The notes beneath the pieces were generated by a model. It searched no databases, was not told the origin of the DNA, and saw nothing but the letters and a program-made list of their open reading frames with translations. Of a DNA stretch of 64,000 bases, positions 1 through 9,560 are shown in pieces; positions within the stretch are counted from its first letter, which is position 1, and every line of letters starts with the position of its first letter. Source of the DNA: Podocnemis expansa. Its lineage: Eukaryota > Chordata > Testudines > Podocnemididae. The stretch lies in NCBI GenBank assembly GCA_007922195.1, contig ML681997.1:11730142-11794141 (forward strand), given 5' to 3'. A program made the translations under genes and the position numbers.

Positions 1-1227
1 GTTCAACCCCCCCGCCAGCGCTACCCCTGCTTCTGAATACCCAGAGCTCTGGGAGTGAGAGATTAGTATGCAAACTCAGGTGACTTGAGAATGTGTGGTG
101 CAGAAGTCACATGGTCACCAGCATGACTCTCAACATCTTGTTTTAACTTTTGCTGCTGTAAGCTGTTTTCTCTGAATGGCAGAACTGTCTGATTTCCCAC
201 ACAGTACAATAGAAATTAGCTAAGTCAGCAGTTGCCTATACCCCGTTATTCCTGTGGAGGAATGATGATCTTCCTTCTCCAACATGTCCTTGAGCACATG
301 GTAACATTCAACTTTCTTTTTGCAAAGTGTTTTGTAATGCTCTAGGAAGGTATGTTTCTGCCCCTGCAAATTCTCTCCTTCCCAGTTCAGGAATCTCTTT
401 TATCTAGTTATTTGGGTGTTAATGGACTTAATAAAAGTGTGGTTATGTTTTTAAAAGATGCTTTATTAAAAATAAGAGCCTACAAAATAGCACAAATGAA
501 TTTGTAGTGCATATTCTAGTACTTTCTAGTGGAGATTTGAAAATATCAGCACTTTAGTTCTCTATTTGTAGATCTCAAAGTGATTTCCAAAGATGGATAA
601 ACTTTATAATCCCCATTTAACAGATGGGAAAACTAACGCACCTATATTTACATGTCACATTCAGTGAGTGAGTTAGTGACAGGAATTAAAACCTCTCTGT
701 GGCTCCCAGCCCGATGCCTGTTCACTAGACCGTCCTGTCTCCTTGATGACAGGAAAATATTTTCTTAGTCATAACTTTTAGAGGATCTATGGCTGAATTA
801 ACTGTGATGGAGAAACTCCTGTGATGACAGAGAAACAGCAAATCAGCTTACCCTAGTGATTTCACCAGCTTAATAGCTAGCACCTGTTGCTGCTGCAAAT
901 TTAAAAAAAAAAAAAAAACCAACAGAAAATTACTGTAGTATTTTTAGTTCTTCTCCCTGAAGCAATTAGTAGGAAAAGGATGCACATATTCAGAATTCAT
1001 TAACTGTGGTGACAATTTATGCACACACAGAATGAAAACAATAAGAACATGCAATATATCTATCTCATTTGTAAAAATAGTGTGGTATAATCCTCTAAAA
1101 GGTGAGTATTTATGAATAAACCCATTATAACCAATATATACTTCAAATACAATTAAAATAGAGCTTGAATTGGAGTTATCTTGAATGACTATGCATCTTA
1201 ATTACAATTTCCATTGCTTTTGTTTAG
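1..1227 (+). other. BRF1 intron, 3' part of upstream intron
   Basis: This is intronic sequence before the first exon in view. It contains a MIR-like SINE relic at about 560-745 and a short poly-A run near 903-918. Nothing else was recognised. Confidence 0.7.
560..745 (-). repeat. MIR-like SINE relic
   Basis: The sequence follows the reverse-complement MIR core. It has CCCCATTTAACAGATGGGAA, then a GAGTTAGTGACAGGAATTAAAA stretch, then CTCCCAGCCCGATGCCTGTTC and CTAGACCGTCCTGTCTCC. These correspond in order to the conserved 3' half and the tRNA-side end of MIR family SINEs, which are amniote-wide. It is old and diverged, with no clear target duplication. Assignment is by remembered consensus. 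Confidence 0.65.
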
Positions 1228-1289
1228 ATGAAAATACAGGAGATGGTGAATTAGATCTTAGTGGAATTGACGACGCTGAAATAGATAGG
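1228..1289 (+). CDS. BRF1: BRF1 internal exon (first in window)
   Basis: This 62-base exon lies between a TTTAG acceptor and a GTAAGA donor. The first two bases complete a split codon, and the remainder reads ENTGDGELDLSGIDDAEIDR. The segment is recognised as the start of the conserved C-terminal homology block of BRF1 (SGIDD-x-EIDRYIL in vertebrates). BRF1 is the TFIIIB subunit that, with TBP and BDP1, recruits RNA polymerase III to tRNA, 5S and similar genes in the nucleus. This block is the high-affinity TBP-contacting part in the yeast protein. Upstream exons (zinc ribbon and cyclin-like repeats) lie outside the window. The exon is too short to appear as an open reading frame of its own. 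Identification rests on remembered family similarity plus perfect splice phase with the next exon. Confidence 0.93.
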
Positions 1290-2057
1290 GTAAGATATAT
1301 TTTTATCCTACATCTATCTGCATTCTGATCTTAGAAGAAAAATATTTCCTCATGTGGCCTATACTCCCCTCTCCCCCAGCCTGCCAACTTGTTGGCACTT
1401 GGTTATAGCACACACAGATGATCAGGAGTTAGTGTTCATGAACATGGAAATCTGGTAGTAAAATTATTGCGCATGGCAGATCTGTTACACTGTAGCCAGG
1501 TCTTTGCAAGGTGTTATAAAACTGAAGCATGTTGCTGCCATTTCTCACCATATTGGGAGTAATTCATTGTTTGAATTGTATTTTGTTTTAAAGAAGAAGG
1601 ATCTTCAGTTACATTTAGTATGAATGTAAATGTAGTTTCTTATTGATGTGTTCAAGGTGTGATGTTGCCCTGGAAAGAGATTAAAAATGTCATTCTGGGC
1701 TACCTTGTTGTCATAATGATTTCCATAACCCTTATTTGGTTTATGTTGTTTGCCTGTATGAAAGTAATTTGTAGCTAAGTTTGAGTCTCTGATTTTTGAG
1801 TTTCCTGGTAGTTGCAGAAAGCTGGGAGGGAACTTTTATTTGGGTGATACCAAAGTCAACCTTTTTTTTTCTTGTTTTCTTTTGAATATTTGACTAGTCA
1901 GGGAAGTCAGAAATATTTAGTTGTGGGTTGAATAAAAATATTTAGTTTGATCTGAAACAAACTTTTAAAAAATATTTTAAAAATAAAAGCAAAGGAAATG
2001 AAGAGCTAGACCGGGGGGGGAGGGGGAGCAGCAATGCCGGGGTTCCCCCTTTTTTTA

Positions 2058-2165
2058 TAGCCAATAGCCCAGTGGGTAGGGTGTCCACATGGCAGCTAAG
2101 AGACCTGAGTTCAAGTCTCTGCTCCAGAGTGGGGATTTAAACCTGGGTCTCCCACAGAGCTATAG
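2058..2165 (+). repeat. tRNA-derived SINE with inverted second arm
   Basis: A box A match (TAGCCCAGTGG, 2065-2075) is followed about 40 bases later by a box-B-like GAGTTCAAGTCT (2107-2118). After that, ATTTAAACCTGGGTCTCCCA reads as another tRNA-like T-arm in the opposite orientation. This fits a tRNA-related repeat in which a tRNA-like arm is present head to head. Related pieces lie at 2957-3060 and 3120-3192. It is not a tRNA gene: no cloverleaf closes. Confidence 0.55.
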
Positions 2166-2194
2166 TGTATTCTTCGTTTGGAGGCTGGGGATGT

Positions 2195-2745
2195 GTCTCA
2201 AGCCTCATCTACATTAAAAATCTAAGTGGACATGACGTATATTGACTTACAGCCACTCCAGTAATTGCTGTGATGACTGACGTCCACACTGCCCTCCTTG
2301 GGTCAGTGGAGTGCATCCTCACCAGGAGCATTTCCACTGACCTAGGAGGCAGCGTGTGGATCTGAGAGCCCCACAGCCTGGCTGCCCCCCTCCCCCCCTT
2401 TTCTGCCAAGAGGCAGTCCTGGGCTTCTCAGATTTCTGTTTCTCACCTGGAGCTGAGGGAAGCCACCAGGGTTTTCCCTCGCCACACTTCCCTACCTGCT
2501 CTTCATGGAGAGCTGGCAGCTTTGTCAAATTCAGGGCTTATCTGTGAAATTGACAAGGCTGCCCAGCTCCCAGTGGGGAGCAGCAGAGAATCCACCCATG
2601 GTGCTCCGAACTGTCCAGGCTTTCAGCAGCTCAGGTTTCTTTTCCTGCTCCCAAAACTAGCTGCCCCAGTCTTCTATTTTCTTCTCAATACATGGTCAAG
2701 AATGATGGCCACACCACTGATATAAGGGAACACAGTGTCAGTGTA
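2195..2745. mobile_element. Non-autonomous DNA transposon (MITE-like), about 550 bp
   Basis: The block starts with CCTCATCTACATT and ends with CAGTGTAGATTGACA, so the ends are roughly complementary (CATCTACA/TGTAGAT). The interior is more GC-rich than its surroundings and contains ACGTCCACACTGCCCTCCTT, a phrase I associate with a common reptile DNA repeat. It has no transposase. The small open frames inside it on both strands are by-products of its composition. Exact ends and target duplication are not resolved. Confidence 0.5.
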
Positions 2746-2956
2746 GATTGACAACACCAACAAAGCCCCACACTTGTCATCAAGGTGCTTTTATTTTTTT
2801 TTAAAAATGGCAGGTTTGTCTGTGTGTGATTATAATGTGAACACCAGCATTGTTTTGTTGACATAAACTGATTTTTATCAGTGATTTTCTCTGTTGTAGA
2901 TCTGGCTTCAGTCTCTCCTCTTAGAGCTGTTCCACTTCATATAAATAATTAAATAT

Positions 2957-3060
2957 TCATTAGAGCAGAGTCTTGAACTCAGGTTTCTCCTCTCCCAGGA
3001 GAGGGCCCTGGTCACTGGGCTATAGGGTCCCTCTCTCATGTTCTCTAGCCCAGTGACTAA
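2957..3060 (-). repeat. tRNA-like SINE copy
   Basis: On the minus strand it reads TAGCCCAGTGACC (box A-like) followed by GAGTTCAAGACTC (box B-like), closely related to the copy at 2058-2165. A second TAGCCCAGTGAC sits on the plus strand near 3048-3060. This supports a palindromic organisation of this repeat family. Confidence 0.5.
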
Positions 3061-3119
3061 TTAGATATTTTATACAGAGAGGAACAGCATCAGCAGAAAA
3101 GATCGAGAACCTCTCCCCA

Positions 3120-3192
3120 CATAGCCAGTAACATAGTGGTGAGGGCATTCACCTAGAAGCCAGAGAGGCCTGATTTCAAATCCATCCTCTAT
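3120..3192 (+). repeat. tRNA-like SINE copy, partial
   Basis: The sequence has the order CATAGTGGTGAGGGCATTCACC, then GCCTGATTTCAAATCC. This is the D-arm/anticodon/T-arm pattern of the same tRNA-like repeat as at 2058, more diverged. It abuts the hAT MITE fragment that starts at 3195. Confidence 0.45.
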
Positions 3193-3194
3193 GT

Positions 3195-3330
3195 CAGTGG
3201 TTCTCAGTTGCTGTGTTGAGACATCTTACTCTGTGACCATACAGTGGTAAGTGTGTCATAGGGAGCCAAGGAGAAGGCTGGATATGGCCTTTGGGGGTGG
3301 TGGTGGGGGGGTGTTCAAGGTCATAGGTCA
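3195..3330. mobile_element. hAT (Charlie-like) MITE, 3' part degraded
   Basis: It starts with the hAT-type terminal sequence CAGTGGTTCTCAGTTG. It then contains CAGTGGTAAGTGTGTCA and GGCTGGATATGGCCT, shared with the better-preserved copies at 21449-21622, 50504-50678 and 54279-54457. The right end is not recognisable, so no target duplication can be given. Confidence 0.6.
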
Positions 3331-4479
3331 AAACCTAAATCTGGATGTCCTGAGTTCCAGGCTAGTGTCTCCATTAGACCATCCTCCGTTTAAAAATAAA
3401 AGGTGAAGTTAAAAAAACAAGTGAGTTCTATACATTCCTCTTCTTATCCAGAAGTAACTAAAACAATGGGGTTGCATATATTTAACTGAGAATATATTCC
3501 GATCTGCTGAATCTTTATTTCTGATGGTAGATGATCAGGAAAGAGTCCTGTTTGACTTTCAACACCCAGGCACAGTTTATCAAGCAGGCATCTTAGGAAG
3601 AAGATGGAGAGGAGTGAATATGCTGTGGAAATAAGAGACAGTAAATATAACCCCTCCCTGCTAATTTGAGTTTCTCCATGGGTAGATCCACAATTTAAAA
3701 AGAAGCTGGGAAGGAATGAGCCCATCTTCTATTGCTAGACTCTGCAGTGAAGTCATAACTCTGATTTTATGATCTCACATTCCTTTCCCTGGGAGCTGAC
3801 TGTAATATTACAAACACAGGATTATGGATTCTTTGTAGACGTAAGCAGGATGAATTACTCAGCTACGAGTGAGTAGGTTTTCATTATTATGGCCTAACTT
3901 TAATACTAGGAAATGAAACTGAGAAAATATTGGCTAGGTAAACAAGTACTAGAACAAATGTTTCCTTTTTCCAAGTTTGTCCCACTGTGAAAGATGACTC
4001 CTTGCACCAGATTCATTTAGTTGAATTATTTCTCTTATAAAATAATTGAATGTCTATTTTATTTTGAAGAAAATCTGAAATGGTAAAAAGGCATAAAATG
4101 CTAGAGAATTAGGCTGTTTTATTAGCATTTAAGACTTATTTAACCTGGATCTACTCTTTAAATTCAACCATAAAATATTATTTTTAAATGTTTATTAAAA
4201 GATGATTGATAATGGCTTAATCCTAATTGCTCCTCAAAGCTCTACCAACTTTCCCCATTTCCAGCCGGCACTGTCAGTTGGGATCCAGTGTTCTGAACCA
4301 AATATTAGATTGGTATTGTAATCTGCATAACTGAAAACTAAAGTGAGATTCATCATGTGATTTTAATATTGTGATAAGTTTGAATGTGAGTTACTCTTAC
4401 CTGTGGTTTTTTCAGTGTGTTTTACTATATGATTTTCAGGTCAGCAGCTGAAAACAAATGAACTCTATTTTGTTTTTAG

Positions 4480-4561
4480 TATATACTTGATGAAACGGAA
4501 GCTCAAATAAAAGCAGAACTGTGGATGAAAGAAAATGCGGATTATCTGAAGGAACAAAAGG
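4480..4561 (+). CDS. BRF1: BRF1 internal exon (TBP-binding block)
   Basis: This 82-base exon is preceded by a pyrimidine-rich TTTTTAG acceptor and followed by a GTAAGA donor. It starts in phase 0 directly after the arginine of the previous exon and ends with one base of a split codon. It reads [15 protein letters not shown] followed by [12 protein letters not shown], matching the acidic/amphipathic helix of the BRF1 TBP-binding region (Pfam Brf1-like TBP-binding domain). The pattern YIL-x-E-x-E and LW-x-x-x-N-x-x-YL is conserved from yeast to human. Only about 100 bases of intron separate it from the next exon. Confidence 0.94.
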
Positions 4562-4662
4562 GTAAGAAGCGTAGTAACTGAGATGATTTCTCTGGTCACA
4601 TGCCACAAAAAGCAATTTGATACCTGTCCTTCATGGTTGGCTACCTTTTTGTCATGTTTCAG
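4562..4662 (+). other. BRF1 short intron
   Basis: This 101-base intron has GTAAGA at the 5' end and TTTCAG at the 3' end. It contains no repeat. It is far shorter than the other introns here. Confidence 0.9.
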
Positions 4663-4718
4663 AGAAAGAAGCAAGAATAGCAAAGGAGAAGGAACTTGGG
4701 ATTTATAAGGAACACAAG
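4663..4718 (+). CDS. BRF1: BRF1 internal exon
   Basis: This 56-base exon has a TTTCAG acceptor and a GTATAC donor. The first two bases complete a Glu codon begun in the previous exon. The rest reads KEARIAKEKELGIYKEHK, identical in pattern to the vertebrate BRF1 segment that links the TBP-binding helix to the basic KPKKS stretch. It ends in phase 0, and the next exon begins with [12 protein letters not shown]. The GTATAC donor is a slightly unusual donor sequence but has the obligatory GT. Confidence 0.93.
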
Positions 4719-6754
4719 GTATACAACTTAAATATTCTAATTGTGTTTGAAAGTGGCTTTTTGCAAATTTACTGAGAACTCCTTACATTTCTCGGTCAAA
4801 TCCCTCTTACAGTGGTTCGATGTTGGGGGCAATCCAAATAACAATTCACTACTCTGCTAGCCTAACAGCTTTTTACCATCCCTCTGATGTTAATGAAACT
4901 GTGCTGCAGCACAGCTTTTTAGATGATGAGTATAACATTTTCCTGCCTGAACATTGTTTACCTCTCTAGCCAAATTCTGCACTTGAACATCCTTCTGAGC
5001 TATGCTAGCTAGGGAACTTCTGCATAGTGCAATTTCTGGCCATTTTTGCATGGGTTGGTCAGATGAATTTATGACGGTTAGCAGTGATTACTTTCCTTAA
5101 ATGCTATTCTTAAAACATTTCTGAGTTTTGAAAAAGGCATTCATGTTGCCTTTGTTCTGAATTTGCTACAACTTCAGTACTTTTGTGTGTTGTTTACTGC
5201 TTTCTGTGTAAAGAGCTGAACAGATTTCCTTTACAGCAATCTGAAGGAATATTATTGTTCTACCTTTCATAAAGCCTGTGACATTTATGTTAACAAGTGG
5301 CTTGTCTTCTCTGAGTTTAGCCATTCAAAGCAGTTTAATTGGCTATATGTTCACAATTTACAGCATTAATATTTTGTGTAATTGACCAAGTGACAAGGCA
5401 GTCTGTGCACAATCTTCTCCACGCAACTAAGATCTACATTCATTTTTAGTGTGTGTTTTCCATTAGTCTTTTTTAACAGATTAATGTAAATTAGACAATT
5501 GCCTGGTGCCCCCAAGACCTTTAAACAACAAAAAGTAAGCCAGACAATGAAAAACCATTTGATGCTTGGAAGTTTCTCTTTCAGGCTATGTTCACACAAA
5601 TGACCTTGTTATTAGCAAAACAGTGCACAACCCTCTGGTATAGAAACATAGCCCAAACACTCACCTTTGTTCTGACAGTATAGAGTTTTTCTCTGACTCC
5701 CTACTGTTGCTGACAGCTCTAGGCTAGAACTTGATTAACATTCTGCTGGCCATTTTTGAGGTACCAGAAGAACTACATAGGTAAACAGAGCAGCTATTAC
5801 GCATTCAAAAATAATTAATACTGCAGATGTAGATGTTAAATTTTCTTTTGAGAAGGAGAATATTGGGCAAGGCACCAAAGTTATTGCCTACTTTCTTTTT
5901 TTAAATGAGGTTTTTCTTCACCTGAATAATTGCCAGATGTGAATGGAAGGATCCTCCAGTGTAATTTCTCCTTCTTTAGTTCTGGGTTGCAGTGTCAGTG
6001 AAAGATTTGGACTCACAATGTTTTGACCCATACAAGAGTGCCTCCAGCTGAACACCACTGACATCACGGCAACACTTAGCATCTAACTGGAACATGTAAT
6101 TTCTCAGAGACCAGCATTAATGCCAATCCACTTACCCAACTGATTGTCAGTACAGTTGGCCTTCATTACTGATTCATGGGAAAAGAGTCCTGTGTGTAGT
6201 TCTGAACATAATATTGCTGTAATTTTGAGCCTTGCTTGGCAGAAATGAATGTCAGGGAGAGTTAGAACCCAATATGGATCTAGTTGTAAATAAATATTTT
6301 TTGGGAATGTCTATTTACTTGGTTAATTTTATAAAAGGAGTGCCCCCCCCACCCCCTGTTGATGACATTTGGGAAAGAGCCACATTTCTCTTTGGCAGCA
6401 ACTTGGGGGTTAATTTAGAAGAGAAATTGTAATGATATGGTAGCATTTGACAGAACATACAAAAGCTAACACCTTATCTCTTGACAAAGTGACTTGGGCA
6501 CTACAATGCCCTAAGACAGCCAGAATCTCCATTTTATAGCTGATAACCAAACCTGGCAACGTTGCTGTGTTCTGACAAACCATCCTGGGACGTTGCTTAG
6601 GTACTGACTCCAAGTGAACCATGCTGCCTGCTGGGTTGTCTAACACCAACTTCAGCTGCATCAGGTTAATGACAGTAAAACTGCAGATCGCCCTTCTGTT
6701 TCAGTAAAATTATTTTGATTGCATCTAAATCACTAATTTTATATTTTAATTAAG
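4719..6754 (+). other. BRF1 intron, nothing recognised
   Basis: This is about 2.0 kb of AT-rich intron. No repeat family, RNA gene or second coding region could be recognised. The small open frames are not supported by any domain or motif. Confidence 0.7.
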
Positions 6755-7011
6755 CCAAAGAAGTCTGTAAAAAAGCGGGAGCCAATTCAAGCCAGCACAG
6801 CAGGAGAGGCAATTGAAAAGATGTTGGAGCAGAAGAAAATCTCAAGTAAAATTAATTACAATGTGCTAAAGGACCTGAACAGCAAGGGAGGTAGCACACC
6901 AAAGAAAGAGGATGACAGCAATGATGATAGCAGCACCACCAAGAAGCTGTCAAAAAGAAAATCTACTACCAGTAGGAATATAGCTGATTCCGTAAACAGT
7001 ATGGGGAAAAG
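6755..7011 (+). CDS. BRF1: BRF1 internal exon (basic linker and SSKINY motif)
   Basis: This is the largest BRF1 exon in the window, 257 bases, with a TTAAG acceptor and a GTACTG donor, starting in phase 0 and ending with two bases of a split codon. It encodes [19 protein letters not shown], then [21 protein letters not shown], then a low-complexity tail rich in Ser, Asp, Lys and Thr. The KISSKINY motif corresponds to the FSKKINYDAI segment of yeast Brf1, so this closes the conserved core. The following tail is poorly conserved in the family. Reading continues open about 20 codons into the intron before a stop, but the splice phase matches the exon at 56523, so the open extension is probably chance. 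Confidence 0.94.
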
Positions 7012-7865
7012 GTACTGCACTTGTTCATTTATATCTTTGTCTGTAAGACTGTCTATGCATTTTTCTGGGTAGACAGGGTAGATATTTCAGTACCTGTTTG
7101 AGACTAACATAACATTAGTGCTCGGATTTTATTTATTTTGTATGTAATGCCACAAGGAAACTTTATTAGTAGACTATGTGTCGTCTGACAGCTGTGTGCA
7201 TTAACCATCATAGGGTGAAAGAATCAACAAAAGTTTACGTGTGACCCTTTTTAGCCAAAGACATCTATTCTTAATGTAATTCTGACATTTGTTGTTGTTC
7301 TTTTCTGGATTAGCTTCTTCGTATTCATAGACACCGCTAAAAATATGGGAAGTTTTGGCTTTTCCAGTTGATATGAAAAGTAGATAGCTAGCTGTTGTAA
7401 CAGATGGGAACTGTCTTGAATAGCTTTTATTTTAGTTGTATTCTGACTTTCTGTTGTTTGTTGATGAGAGAAATATAAAGCCTTACAATAAATATGCATA
7501 CCAGTTTTCTGGGCTGCACTTTGAAATATTTATGGCTGTGATGAAAATGACTATTTTAATGAGTAAAATAATCCAACTTTTGTTGAATGGATTTGGAGTA
7601 TGCTGTACCATATTCAAATTGAGCTGGGCTATCTGCAATATTTAATGGTTTATTAGTCAGCTTTGGTTTATGAAATCATGTTAGAATCATTTGAACTGCT
7701 TCTGTTCATAGTTATTTCTCATTGCCTGTTATATGTTTATATGGTTCTTATAAAACAGTGTTCCTTTCTCCAAAGATCTTAATCCAAGTTCAAACATAGC
7801 ATTACAATTGATACCAGACAGAGTGTGAAGGGCTGAGGAAATAACGTTTATGAATGAGATATTGG

Positions 7866-7893
7866 GGGGTGTGTGTGTGTGTGTTTGTGTTTT
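7866..7893. repeat. GT microsatellite
   Basis: A short GT-rich tract follows a run of six G. It is an ordinary simple repeat. Confidence 0.85.
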
Positions 7894-7909
7894 GTTGGTG
7901 AAGACAAGT

Positions 7910-8760
7910 TTGAAGGTGTGAAGTGAATGAGGCAGCTGATCCACGGCAGCAAGTTGAACCAGGAGGAATGAGGAAGAAGCATCGGCACAGTCGTCAGTGT
8001 GGAGGATGAAGTCCCCAAGAGTTGAGGCTAGACAATTAGGAGGAGAGGGGATGTGAGAGGGCCAAGAATCAAAGCCCTAGCAGAGGAAGATGGGCTTGAG
8101 ATGTACTACAGATACAGGGACAAGAGAAGAGCATGATGCATGTACTTTGAAGGAGGAGATGGAGGTGGCGTGTGTATATTGCAGAGAAATAGGGGGAGCC
8201 TGGAGCCACCAGTAGTGCAGAAACATAAGACTAATATCACTCGCTGTGTCTACACTACAGGGCTCAGGTAAGTCAACTTAATAAGATTGACTTAAAGTCT
8301 ACTTTATTAAGTTGACTTAGTGAGGCCCCATTTGTTTTAAGTTGACTTTAAAAAGTTGACTTAAGCCAGGGGACCCATTTAAAGTTGACTTAATAAAGTC
8401 ACCTTTAAATGGGTCCCCTGGCTTAAGTCGACTTTATAAAGTCGACTTAAATGGCTCTAATGCACTAAGTCGACTTGACTTAACTCCTGCCCTTAAAGTC
8501 AATTTTAAGGGTTAAGTCAATTTAAGCAAGTGCTTAAGTCAACTTAATGAAGCCTCTGGTGCAGATACAGCAACTGATTCTGTCACTTGGGAATGAAGGA
8601 AGCAGCTGTTATATGGGAGCCTGCCTGACAAAAAACAGAGGAGGAGACCCAGGTAATGAGCCATTCAAGTTGGGAAAGGGACAAGACAATAGGTGGAGAT
8701 GGGGACCCAAAAACTAAGTATAGAAAGTGTAGTGGGAGTCTGCAGAGTTAAGACACTTAT
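7910..8760. repeat. Purine-rich probable repeat split by a MITE
   Basis: The segments 7910-8240 and 8572-8760 are both strongly A/G-rich with phrases such as GAGGAGAGGGGATGTGAGAGG and GGAGGAGACCCAGG. They read as one old repeat interrupted by the palindromic MITE at 8243-8571. The class could not be named from the sequence alone. Confidence 0.3.
8243..8571. mobile_element. Palindromic MITE built of AAGTCGACTT-like units
   Basis: The ends are GCTGTGTCTACACTA at the left and GTGCAGATACAGC at the right, imperfect inverted repeats. The interior repeats variants of AAGTCAACTTA/TAAGTCGACTT many times in both orientations. A long central inverted repeat (ACCCATTTAAAGT ... CTTTAAATGGGT around 8370-8420) allows an extended hairpin. 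It has no coding capacity. The terminal motif TGTCTACA is shared with the MITEs at 27559, 38680 and 43868, suggesting one superfamily, probably PIF/Harbinger. Confidence 0.7.
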
Positions 8761-9339
8761 TTTGACCCTTAGTTTAAGAGCAAAATTGAGGAGAAGATGT
8801 ATAAGTTTTATGTTTAAATTCCTCAATATTCCTAGAAGACTTTTTTTGACAAGGTATGCTATTGTAATAGCCAAGATTTTCTCCCTTGTCTGCTATTCTT
8901 TCCTTTTGTTTCTTATTTACCATGGTTGCTCCATTCTTACGTGTTTCCCTAGAAAGAGAACAGAAATGCCCTTCGTAACAACATTGTTACTTCCTTGTCT
9001 CTTGTCTGACCCTTTTAATTCAGTGAGAATATGTAAGTCTTTATGTTGATAATGGTGAGATCTAGAGACCCAAGAGGAATGGTTTTTCTGTTAGCAAAGT
9101 AAAGTGCAAAATGCATTCAACTTTCATTAATAGCATTTCACATACATTACCCTGAAGATACTTATGTTTAACCAATTTTTTTGTCCTGAATCAGGAGTTA
9201 CATATTCTAATTAAATAGTGCTCTGATTCTGTTGTCAGAAGGTGAATGCTGCCATGAAAAGTAGATGCCTTATGTGGTGGTGGTATTAGTGATTTTGAAA
9301 CAATTGCATATCAGAGCTGATCATTTAGCCCTAGGGGGA

Positions 9340-9560
9340 TGCCTGCATGGTAGCTAGACACCTGGGGCTGTGCTGTGCCATGTGACTTGGGTTTGGGGCT
9401 CTGTCACCGCTGTGCAGATATCTGGAGCCTGGGCTCTCGAGCCCTCTAAGGTGGGATGGTTCCAGAGGTTGGACTCCAGCCCAAGTCCAGAAGTCTGTAT
9501 AGCAATGAAATAGTCCCATGGGCCATCCACAAGTGTCTAGCTGCTGTGTAGACACACTCT
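9340..9560. mobile_element. Degenerate MITE of the GTGTAGACATAC family
   Basis: It contains CTGTGCAGATATCTGGAGCC, GGCTCTCGAGCCCTC, then GTTGGACTCCAGCCCAAG and ends near GTGTAGACACACTC. This order resembles a common reptile MITE whose ends are GTGTAGACATACC-like and whose interior repeats CCCGAGCCC-type words. Mutations have removed most CpGs. Boundaries are approximate. Confidence 0.45.

Larger units (their letters stand above)
1290..4479 (+). other. BRF1 intron with tRNA-like SINE and MITE pieces
   Basis: This 3.2-kb intron lies between the first two BRF1 exons in view. Repeats at 2058-2165, 2195-2745, 2957-3060, 3120-3192 and 3195-3330 are listed separately. From about 3340 to 4479 there is AT-rich sequence without recognised features. 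The lengthy open stretch on the minus strand at 3444-3725 resembles no known protein. Confidence 0.7.

Noticed and set aside
6821..7072. Open frame through the BRF1 exon into the intron, as a possible alternative BRF1 C-terminus
   Set aside because: The donor GT at 7012 is in phase with the exon at 56523 and the extra 20 codons have no family resemblance.
8693..9049. 118-codon plus-strand frame with hydrophobic segment
   Set aside because: It overlaps another frame on the opposite strand. The hydrophobic stretch comes from T-rich codons, and no start context or homology was seen.
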